Assembly: GCA_036435485.1 (NCBI GenBank)
Contig: CM071598.1
Span: 146,052,148 to 146,116,147, forward strand
Direction of reading: 5' to 3'
Source: Saposhnikovia divaricata
Taxonomy: Eukaryota; Streptophyta; Magnoliopsida; Apiales; Apiaceae
Length of the DNA: 64,000 bases
Both the position numbers and the translations under genes were made by a program. Under the pieces are notes generated by a model. It did not search any database, was not told the DNA's origin, and saw only the letters and a list, made by a program, of their open reading frames with translations. This document shows positions 1 through 10,294 of this stretch, piece after piece (within the stretch, counting starts at the first letter, position 1; each line of letters begins with the position of its first letter).

Positions 1-1
1 T

Positions 2-1318
2 GATAAGGGTTTGGTGAATCGAGGGTTGTGGTTTTTTGGTAAGATGGTTGAGGTGGGTTTGAGTCCGAATGTGATTAATTATACGTGTTTGATTAATGGG
101 TTGTGTAAGAGGGGGAGTATTAAGCAAGGGTTTGAAATGTTGGAAGAGATGGTGAGGAAAGGTTTGAAACCGAATGTTTATACGCATACTGTGATGATTG
201 ATGGTTTGTGTAAGAAAGGATGGATTGATAAGGCTTTTAGGCTTTTCCTTAAGCTTGTTAGGAGTGATAATTATAAACCTAATGTGCTTACGTACACTGC
301 TATGATTAATGGATATTGTAAAGAAGAGAAGATGAATCGAGCGGATATGCTGCTGGGTAAGATGCTTGAACAGGGATTGGTTCCTAACGTCAATACCTAT
401 ACTACTCTCATTGATGGACACTGTAAAGTAGGGAACTTTGATCGTGCATATGAATTGATGGAAACAATGGGCAAGGAAGGACTGTCTCTTAATATTTGCA
501 CTTACAACGCATTATTTGATGGTTTGTGTAAGAAAGGAAGGGTTCAAGAGGCATATGAGTTGCTGGAAAGCTGCTTTAGATGTGGTCTGCGTGCTGATAG
601 ATTTACATATACCATTTTCATATCATATAGCTGCAACTGTGAAGATACTATGCTAGCTTTGGTGTTCTTTAATAAGATGTTAAAGGATGGCATTCTGCCT
701 GATATACATATATATACTACATTGATTGCTGCATTTTGTCGGCAAAAAAGAATGGAAGAAAGCAAGAGGCTTTTTGATGATGCTCTTAAACTTGGATTTG
801 TTCCAACCAGTAAAACGTATACTTCCATGATATGTGGATACTGTAGAGATAATAAGGCAGACATAGCTATGAAGTACTTTCAGAGGATGAATGAGCATGG
901 TTGTACGCCTGATAGTATTACTTACTGCGCTCTGATAAGTGGTCTTTGTAAGGAATCCAAAATTGATGATGCTCGCATATTGTATGATGCCATGACAGAT
1001 AAAGGAATTTCACCATGTGAAGTTACTCGGCTGACATTAGCATATGAATTTTGCAAAATCGATAAATCTTCAACAGCTATGACTATCATTGACAAACTAG
1101 ACAAAAAGTTGTGGATTCCCACTGTTAACACCTTGATCAGAAAGCTTTGTAATGACCAGAAGGTAGACACTGCAGCTGTATTTTTCCATAAATTAATTGA
1201 TAGAGACCATAACATTGATAGAGTAAGTCTTGCAGCTTTCATGACTGCATGTTATGAAAGCAACAAATATGAGCTTGTTTCTGGTGTATCGGAAAGGATA
1301 TTAAAAGGACCAAGTTAG
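2..1318 (+). CDS. P-class pentatricopeptide repeat (PPR) protein, 3' part of gene
   Basis: The frame is open from base 2 to the TAG at 1316-1318, so the N-terminus lies outside the window and TTG at 11 is not a real start. About 439 residues are visible. They form some 12 tandem 35-residue P-type PPR motifs, recognisable by the recurring patterns TYTxLIDGLCKKG and KGLxPN. The last two or three repeats are degenerate (SLAAFMTACYESNKYE). No E, DYW or SMR domain follows, so this is a pure P-class protein. Such proteins normally bind organellar RNA to stabilise, process or help translate it. The missing N-terminus would hold any mitochondrial or plastid targeting peptide, so the compartment cannot be read here. 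The frame has no interruption. Family is near certain; the specific member is not recognised. Confidence 0.93.
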   Translation, partial: DKGLVNRGLWFFGKMVEVGLSPNVINYTCLINGLCKRGSIKQGFEMLEEMVRKGLKPNVYTHTVMIDGLCKKGWIDKAFRLFLKLVRSDNYKPNVLTYTAMINGYCKEEKMNRADMLLGKMLEQGLVPNVNTYTTLIDGHCKVGNFDRAYELMETMGKEGLSLNICTYNALFDGLCKKGRVQEAYELLESCFRCGLRADRFTYTIFISYSCNCEDTMLALVFFNKMLKDGILPDIHIYTTLIAAFCRQKRMEESKRLFDDALKLGFVPTSKTYTSMICGYCRDNKADIAMKYFQRMNEHGCTPDSITYCALISGLCKESKIDDARILYDAMTDKGISPCEVTRLTLAYEFCKIDKSSTAMTIIDKLDKKLWIPTVNTLIRKLCNDQKVDTAAVFFHKLIDRDHNIDRVSLAAFMTACYESNKYELVSGVSERILKGPS

Positions 1319-1485
1319 TGGCTCTAATGGGGAAAACTTCATATGAATGGAGAATCGGAAAGGATACTAAAAGGACCAAGTTAGTGGCTCTAATGGGGAA
1401 AACTTCATATGAATGGAGAATCGGAAAGGATACTAAAAGGACCAAGTTAGTGGCTCTAATGGGGAAAACTTCATATGAATGGATT
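1288..1485. repeat. Three tandem 66-bp repeats across the PPR stop codon
   Basis: Three near-identical copies of about 66 bp begin with ATCGGAAAGGATA. The first copy contains the last codons (SERILKGPS) and stop of the PPR gene; the next two lie in the 3' flank. Copy 1 differs from copies 2 and 3 at one visible base (ATATTAAAA versus ATACTAAAA). Because 66 is a multiple of three, each copy repeats the same end-of-protein reading frame, including the stop. Copy edges are good to about one base. Confidence 0.9.
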
Positions 1486-2537
1486 ATCTAAGCCGCTGAA
1501 TATCAATTTCTGTTATGTGACTAATGATGGGGGGGGTGAGGTTATTATCTTCCCAATCTAGCATAAGGATTGTTCCATATTTGGAAGTCTGCGCGATAAT
1601 AATGCAGTATCTAATTACTCGAAAAATTGTGGGAAGGTAGATGAATGTACATTTGCATTTTATTTATGTTTCAAGGAAGCTTACTATCTCTATCTTCACC
1701 GGTGGTCATCAAGACCAAGGAAAGACCCGTGATATAGGCGCACATCCGAGACGTGCAGTCTTGATTGAGGTTGCAGTTGGTACTTTTCTGTTGATTCCTA
1801 AAGTCTGTGGCCGTCCATGCAGTGAGCTTGTAGAAATAGATCTTGTTTAGAAACTTCTGCAATTATTGATCAAGGCAATGACTTTATGACCCCGGTTTCA
1901 TTGTTTCTTTCTTCCCATGTGAGGTACAAGTTCTGGTAACTAACTGTAAGGTGAATTGCATTACCATAGTTTTATCATAGGAATAGATGCATTCACTTTC
2001 AACAAGCTAATTCTAAAAACACAATCCATTGTATCAAGAAATCAGGGTAGTGCCCTTTAGTAAATTGCAAAGTAATTTAATTGCTTTCTTTTCTTGTTAA
2101 TAAGGATTTTCAGTCCATAAGATAAATAATTTTAATTTGTTGTCCCCCCTCAGCTGATTCTAATTGACTAAACAGGATAAAATTCTTTCTAGAAAATTTA
2201 AATGCAATGAACCCTCTTTTGGTGGTGCATTATTCGTAGTTATATTTTTAGGATTACTCTAAAAAAGTTTGTGGATGTTGCAATTAAAAACAAGTACTTT
2301 AGCAAGCCATGTTACACGCACATTATCTTTCTGTGCTTTAAGAAAATGATATTATGCAGCAGCTTCTTCTGTTTCCTCTCATGAGCGATGAATCTTATAC
2401 CTGATTTTGTTTATGCTAGAGTATAATTTATTTTGTCTTGAACGCCTTCTTCGCTATTGATAGTTGCTTTATTTCATCGTGTAAATATCTAGGTATCAAT
2501 GAAAAAAAATATATGTAGTGAAGTGATGTTGTTGATT

Positions 2538-2586
2538 AATGATGAATGGACCGTTCTTTCAAAAAAAAAAAATGATGAATGGACCG
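2538..2586 (+). mobile_element. Minute LINE-tail insertion with 16-bp target duplication
   Basis: The 16-mer AATGATGAATGGACCG occurs at 2538-2553 and again at 2571-2586. Between them lies only TTCTTTC followed by about ten A. This is the layout of a LINE insertion truncated to its last few bases: 3' terminal bases, poly(A), flanking target-site duplication. No internal sequence remains to identify the LINE family. Confidence 0.6.
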
Positions 2587-3564
2587 GGAAGAAGTCCTTT
2601 TCCTTATGCCTCCTGTAGTTGGAGATCTAAGTTTATCCTGGTAGTCGTGCTCAAGAGCTTTACCCACCTTGACCAGATCAGTGAGTAAGGCTCTTTGAAG
2701 TGCTTTTTGTGGAAATTTTACTGAATGTCAGGAATATATACAATCATAACTTTGTGATCTAGCCATGTCTTTCTAAAACTTAATCATCCAGTAAGCAAGT
2801 ATGATAAATGAAAATGTACTAATTCAGCAGGGATTAGATATATTATTGGAAGTATTCTATTAGCATTTTCTGACTGATCACTCTCCTCCTAACATCCCCA
2901 GAAAGAAGCGCTACCAAGTTACCGTTCAACAAATCGACCTGTACATCGGAGATGAACATCTCCAACAGTCCATCCTTCTTGAGGTGATCTTAAAGACAGA
3001 TACTGTTTGATGACTTGACATGCGGAAATTGCATAGTGGTATTGACACAGAGTAATCATAGTTGGGTTTGTTAGTTTATTGATAGGAAAGTAAAAGTGTC
3101 TTCTTCCTCAAGATCATGTCGAGATAGTGTTGTTAATCTTTTCCAATTTTATATGATCAATAGTCGTGCATCTAAATATTATTCTTTAACTACAAGACTG
3201 AATGATTTGGTTGGCCTCTCCCATGGCCCTATCCTACAGCGGGGAATGTTATTGAAGCAGCAGTTGAAGCAAAGTTGGGTTCGAGTTTCGGCAGGGACGT
3301 TTAGTCTTTAAATTTTGTATGATTGTTTATTCTGAAAAATAAGAGAACAATACTTAACACTCTACCGAAAGAAAGAGACCAAGGTTGGTCATCAGCCTTG
3401 CAATGAAACTTAACACTTGCCGGTACTTTGGACAAGTAGAGTTGCTATTTCATAATGACGTACCCATTTTTAGATAAATATCTTAGTGTGCGACAATTTT
3501 TTTTCGGATAAATTCTTGGTACGGGGTAAGACTAACATTAAATTAGTTTTGGTCAGTGGAATTT

Positions 3565-3618
3565 ACACTATGTTGTTAGTTTTTTTTTTTTTTTTGAATA
3601 AACACTATGTTGTTAGTT
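3565..3618 (-). mobile_element. Minute LINE-tail insertion with 17-bp target duplication
   Basis: The 17-mer ACACTATGTTGTTAGTT is present at 3565-3581 and at 3602-3618. The material between is poly(T) then GAATAA. On the minus strand this reads TTATTC followed by poly(A), a 5'-truncated LINE tail inserted in reverse orientation. Confidence 0.6.
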
Positions 3619-4619
3619 AATTAAGGATCTGGAGTTGTTTGCATAAATCTCTTTGTTAGGTACCAGAATACAAATATTTATATCAAGAGAATTTTGTTGT
3701 TGTCGTCATTGCATACGTGTTCAAAATTTACTACTCCATAAGGAAAGGTGATCGCAGAGATTAATTAAAACACAGTAGTTTTGTTGTAACACTGCAGCCT
3801 GGCTGCTGAAAGGGAGAACCAAATGAAAAAAGTAGAGGGCGGCGGTTGACTAATGACTAACATAGTATGACATGAATAAAAAGTAGAGGGCGTAGTATTT
3901 AATTTTTAATAAAATATTATCTAATGTTACTCGTTTATATCTTTATATATAATTTAATATTATAAAAAATTTCCAAGATACGTATAAATTTGTATGTCAT
4001 ATGTATGCACACAAAATTTAATTATGTTATAAATGTATTGCGAAAATTTTTCACAATATAATATATTGCTTCGTTCCAATTTTAAATATTATTTTTACTT
4101 GATTTTTAATTGGCTCATTTTTTTATTCATGTCATTTTTTTTAATTATTAGAGGAATAATTAACTTGGTTTTATTTCCTCTCTCTGAAACGAGGAAAGAA
4201 TCAATACTAATCAATTAATGACAGAAAATATCTCCAAACGATATTCTTCAAATCAGGAAGATATCACAACGATAAGATTAAATCAGATAAAATCATGATA
4301 TGCGCTAAAAGTAATCCCTAAAGACACATTTAATGTGGCATTAATTAGACCCGGAATGGTCCAAACGTGGGGCCCACCAGATGGGCCCAAACCCTATTTA
4401 TAATATTAATTTCGTAATTAATATTAAGGGTAATAAACAGCTTAGCAAATAAGAGTCAAACAAGGATATTACTCTTGCCTGACTTAGCCTCCAAGATACA
4501 TATTTCAACATGGAAACTGATTCCTATAAGGAAGAGATCTAGAACCTTCCTCAAGGATGACTTGTCCACCAAGTCTCTGACTCCTACCATAATTCTAGGG
4601 CTTCTCAGCCTATATAAAG

Positions 4620-7600
4620 TGTAACGCCCCCAAATCCGGGGTCAGAAGATTTGGGCGTCACGCTAACAAACTCAATAATTCTAACAAAAATTGGCCATGA
4701 TGTATTCGTAAATACAACATAAACCTGCTGAATACTAAACTAAAAATCTGAAAATCAAAATAAAACTGAAATAAAAATAAAAACTCAATCAAAAGCTCTT
4801 TGACCCCAACTCCCAACTAAGGATCTTAGGTTACAGTTCTAGAAACAAGAAAACCCAAAACCAACTTAAATACAACTCTATATACAAAACTTTATACAGA
4901 CTTAAAAATCACTGGTATCACTTCGAATAGAAGTATACCAGGCCAACTAATCAAATACATACTATAACTACTAAAACTATAATTTACATACAACAAATCA
5001 AACAATAATCTAAATACCCTGATCCACGTCAGCTTCCTTCACCTCGTCTTGCTTGCTCTTTCTGAACTGCGCAGGTACTTCTCGCCAATACTAAGCTTAC
5101 TGAAATATTAGATTTAAAAACAGCAAGGGTGAGCGAATGAAATGCTCAGCAAGTTATAAATATAGAACTGTACTGGATGAAATAAGAATGCAATAATCGC
5201 AATTCAAGAAATAGTAGCAATAAATATGAGCGAAGGAATGCTCACTAAATTATAATCAATACTATACTTGAAATCTGGATTCTTAACTTTAACAGAAGTA
5301 ATATTATTTAAAACATTTATAACTCGAAATCAGAATTTAATAACTGCAAAAGTTCGAAAAACTAGATTCAATACTTTTAATACTTGCAAAATACTTTAAC
5401 TATCGCTTAAACAAAATCTCCAAGAAATTCTCATTTATTCAAATTTCATTCATGTCACTAAGCGTTCGCACACCTAGCTGCCTAACCGGCCTGACAATCA
5501 TGAGTTTGAATAAGTAAGAAGATCTCAAATCATTCTCGGTTCTCACTATCACTGCGCAACACATGCCACAGTGACTATAATAACCGTGAATTATTTTATA
5601 ACAGTCAACAAGAATATACAACTATTCTATAAAATAACATTATCTATCGTCGTTACTCATACCCTTTACATAACATAAGCACCCCCCTTTAATATTCTAA
5701 CATAACACTCTTTTATTTACTACTAACCATCTCTGCCCCAGATAAAACTTTGAGAGTAAGAATATCAAGAATTTTTCCAATCATTCTTACTCCACTTTCA
5801 CGTACAATGTTACTTGCGAAGGGAATAACTGAAAAACTTCTATCTATCCTTAATCTCATTATTTTACTGAGGTTTCAACTTTTAATCATATAGACAACAA
5901 TTAACTCAGAAATACACAATTTCTAACCCGATAATCATTTATAGTAAAACAGGTATATCTTATCAAAACATTCATGTCCAATAAACCGTAAAACAGATAT
6001 ATCTTGCCAAAACATTCCTCTCATTAAAACTATTCCACAAATAAAACATACTTTCCGTAAAACTTTTTGAAACATTTAAATTGATTTTATTATTCTTCAG
6101 ATTACGGACAATACGGGTGATCAGCCACGTAAAGTCCCCATTCCTTTAAAACTGAGTTCCCATTGAGGCAACACATTGGCCTTTAATGCTGGACTAGGAC
6201 CACCCTAGCCTCTTACGCTAAATAAAAGTGCTGGACTAGGACCACCCTAGCCTCTTACGCTTAATAAAAGTGCTGGACTAGGACCACCCTAGCCTCTTAC
6301 GCTTTTCCAATTTATAAACAATCTTATTAATAATTTAAAACATTAAACCTTTTCAGTCCTTTATACTCACTGGCAAAAGACCAGCCCAGTATAAGGAAAT
6401 TTTAAAATCATCTTTAATTACTTAAGCCATTTTAAGAAGCAATACTAGCAAAAGCTTAAACAGAATATTACTGACAATACTTAAGAAAGGATAATACTAG
6501 CAATAAAACTTTGAGATACTATATAAACATAATACTTGAATAAAACATTTCCTTAACAATAATCCGAAGGAAAATGACAAAAGCAATAAGAATTTGAAGG
6601 GATACTTATACTGAATAGTAACATATTTATCTCGCTTGAACGATAAGCGAGGGTTAGTACACTTGCCTCGATTCCAATGCATCGATTCGCTACTTACTAT
6701 ACTTCGGTCTTTACTCGATCACGCATTCATTTTCCCTTTATCACTGGTCAATCCCGATAATTCTTTCCTTCCTCTACATTCCATTTCCACATGATCTGGC
6801 CCTTAGGTGGCCTCCTATACGTACCTATATACAGATAAAGTATTACTTCAGTACATAACCAATCAAAACCTTGTTGTTCATTCTACTCTGCCCATACGTT
6901 CCTATTGCGCTTTACCACTTAACATATACAACACGTATTATTAACTCACACTTATATCATTTAACATATATATCATATCCATTTACAATAATCCTTATCA
7001 AATTACTATACAAGTCACAAAGTAATTCTAACAAAAATTGGACAGCACCTCCTCCAAAATATGACCTAACCTGTCAGAATACAACTTACCAGATCGAAAA
7101 TCCAACATCCCTTACTTCAATACAATTTACAATCATACCAAATCATTCTAATGTACCTCATTTGTACATCTTTGACAATCCATAAACTTAATACATATCT
7201 CGTATCATCCATAAACCAAGCCACCCTATGCATATTTCACTTTAGTATACAAAATATTACTAATGTCCTTGATAACAATTAGAATCCTTGACATAATCAC
7301 ATTGTACTAGTTACCAGTCAGATGACATATCCATCAATCAACTAACAATTCTTAAGATAAACTAATTACAATTAACTATTTATAACCTTTGAACATACAC
7401 CACTTTAGTACATCAATTCACAAAATCAAATTATGACTCCACATAAGCACTTATATTGCAAAATTTCTACCAAAGTTCGAATTAAGTTTTAAGAACCCAT
7501 TTGAATTTCTTAAACTCGAAAATCTTCCATAATCCATCAAGCATCTACTATAAGTCATAAACAAGTATTAAATTCAATTGTCAAATTTAATATAAGCTTT

Positions 7601-9094
7601 GGTTTATAACATTGTTGATTTGAAAACAATTCTACCAATTCAACACACAAGCACGATAAACTCCCAAAACATACCAATCACTTTATCCCATTTTCTACTA
7701 CTTATTAACACCGAGAATTATAAATAAATATAAATGAGCTCAAACCGAAATGTATATAAATCTTTAACATTAATCACACACGACTCGGAAAAACCAGCAT
7801 ACAACAGAAATTAATCACTAAACATTCAGTACAAACATCACGTCATCATACTCACCCGAACACAAAATACACTGCCGGGTACAACATACGCCACCCTTGA
7901 CCATACCACTTCAACCTCGCCTCCACATTAAACCTAACTCGAATCAGAGAAAACCCCCCTTATACTTTCTTAATCTCCACACGGACGCATACAAAATTAC
8001 CCCACCAATTGCTACATTCTCAGCACCTGCCCTGCACCTTGGCCTATATTACAACACAAAAGCACACACACCAGACCACCCTTACCCTCGCCCAGCAGTA
8101 TGTACAATTTCTGCTCTCGATTTTCTTCCATAAACGCAGCACTTGCAGATTCAAACCACATACTCAAACCCACTAACACCAATCAGTTGCACTCATTTAC
8201 GCCACCAATAACTCCCGCACTACTCCCTGAGCACACCAGTTCACGCACCTATCCCCCCCCACTGCTGCTAACACCCTCACACACAACAGTCATACAATCA
8301 ACATAACACACACCTGCGTTGGTTGAAAGGAAAGGAGGATAGAAAAAAAAGAAAAAAGAATAGCGTGGGAGAGAGATTAAGAGATTAGAGAGTTCGAGAG
8401 AGATGGTGAGAACTCGAGAGAGTTCTAAAGAAAATGAAAGAAAAACGAGACTGCAGTTGGGGAAAGAAAGTGCTGGGTTTCAACTAGATAGAAGCAGGGG
8501 AAAAATGTACTTTCAACATTCTGAAAATCAATTAAAAATCATTCTAAATCAATCTCAAAAATCGAAATTTATCAAAATATTAGTAGAAAAATAAATTAAA
8601 ATTTTATAAAATATATTTTATAAAATTACAAGTCTTCCGATATTTTTAAAATATTTTTAGGATCAAAATCGAATTAAATACGAATTTTACAAATTTCAAT
8701 CCTTTAAATGCAATAAAACTCTTAAAATCATTTTAAAATACTTAAACACCCAAAATGATTCTCCCAATAATTTTAAAAACTAAATAATATCATAAAAATA
8801 ATATCATAAAAGATTTCGTGATTTTTAATAACTCCGCTAATTAAATAAAGATTTTTGAAGATCAATAATACTTGATTTAAATATTTTTAAATCACTAAAA
8901 AAAATTCCAATAAAATACTGGGGCACACATTGGCACACATAACTCAATATACTCATATAAACTCCATACTAAATATCGTTGAATTCCACAACGATATTCT
9001 CAAATCCAATTCCATACTTTAAATACTAATTAACATAATTAAAACAATAAAAATAATAATAATAATAAATCCTACAATAATCCGGGATCTTACA
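4620..9094 (-). repeat. E1 3' LTR (left copy)
   Basis: 4475 bp. Contains an outer inverted repeat near its right-reading start (CGCCC...AAATC against GATTTGGGCG), a triplicated 42-bp unit (6187-6303), a strongly G-poor plus strand around 6840-8300 and a GA-rich stretch at 8330-8420. The small open frames inside show no domain. Confidence 0.92.
6187..6303. repeat. 42-bp tandem repeat, about 2.8 copies, in E1 LTR
   Basis: Units start at 6187, 6229 and 6271 with TGCTGGACTAGGACC. Each contains CTAGG-ACCAC-CCTAG, a small inverted repeat. The same array is at 11862-11978 in the other LTR. Confidence 0.9.
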
Positions 9095-10294
9095 TTCTAC
9101 CCACCTTAAAAGGATTCCGTCCTCGGAATCAGGTAAAGAAGGGTTACTGGGGTTTACTCTACCAACTCGGGTTGCATCCGCAGCTCTACTAATCTGTACT
9201 CTGGATACTTATTTACTCTACTGGGATCTCTACTGATCTCTCTATATAGAACAACTCGAATCGTAGTACTATACGTCACGCGTTACTAGTATTCTAAACT
9301 CAAATGGCATACGTTCAAGACTACTCGAGATATTATGATTCATGATATTTGAAGAGAACGATTTCACATCGTAGCAAAGGTTTCTACAATTGTGGAATCA
9401 ATGAGTTTTCAAACAAATATTCTTTGAAATGAGAGATTACTGAGTGATCAACATGATCAAATGAACCTTGTTGCGTGCCTTATTCAAGACATGACTAAAG
9501 GTAATTAACCTTCTTGTACTTCACAACACACAAGTGATGGCGTCCCATCAGACTGCTATCACACAGACAAACAGTCCTTGTGTCCCCTATAAATAGGGTT
9601 GTTCACCTCAGTTGGAGTAAAGAAACACAAAAAGATTCGAACATCGAATTAACAATCAATTGATGAGAAATTCTCAGACATACCCCTGGATTACAACTAA
9701 ACGGATTCCATGGGTACTACTTCAGAAGAAAAGGATAATCACGAAAGAATGATTTGCAGAATACTAAGAAATAATGATTTATCAATAATAGAATCATTCA
9801 CTGATGAAGAAAATTAAATACTCAAATATCACTTGACAGGGTTTTAGAAATAAAGGAAATAGGCATCAAAACAACCTCTGTCATAACTGGAATCCCAAAT
9901 TCGGGGGAAAGACAATTGTCAAAATAACTCAACAAGGGAATATTTATCAAGAAGAAAGGTATTGCCAGGGTCTCCACGTACATCTTCTTTGTCGACTCCT
10001 TCGCTGACTCGTCATTCAATCTAGACTCTTCTGCTACACGTCCTAAAGTTATATATTCCATACGTCGTCGTCACTCGCACTAGACTCTGAAGATTCCACT
10101 ACCTACAGCCTCAAGGGTTTCTACCCAACTCGGCTCAACTATCTGTCACCACTCACATCTTAACTCACTAACTGGTACTATATCCAATAGTCCAACACGA
10201 GTCCTGTATGAACTCTGACGTTCCTTACTTAACTATACACATTCCTACACACTCTCGTTTCTAGTTTACTATAACCTACGCTCTGATACCAACC
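9095..10294 (-). other. E1 interior: pol-end remnant, promoter-like patch, primer binding site
   Basis: Next to the left LTR, the minus strand reads a pol C-terminal remnant (F-R-G-x-N/D type end around 9112-9135) followed by the purine tract AAGGTGGGTAGAA. At 9535-9550 there is a perfect inverted repeat TGATGG-CGTC-CCATCA, and at 9588-9596 CTATAAATA, followed by an A-rich leader-like stretch, all on the plus strand. The initiator tRNA-Met binding site is at 10280-10291. The 79-codon minus-strand frame at 9822-10061 has no recognisable domain. Confidence 0.7.

Larger units (their letters stand above)
1486..4147. other. Intergenic region downstream of the PPR gene
   Basis: No supported gene. 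The longest open frame (3096-3311, 71 codons) has no recognisable domain. The proximal part probably includes the PPR 3' UTR. It holds two tiny poly(A)/poly(T) insertions with target duplications (2538-2586 and 3565-3618) and a duplicated AAAAAGTAGAGGGC at about 3827 and 3878. From about 3890 it becomes strongly AT-rich. Confidence 0.7.

Noticed and set aside
1641..1850. 69-codon frame downstream of the PPR gene
   Set aside because: No recognisable domain and probable 3' UTR or intergenic sequence.
6871..7185. 104-codon frame present twice (also at 12546)
   Set aside because: Repeats only because both lie in E1's identical LTRs; composition follows the G-poor strand bias and no domain is seen.
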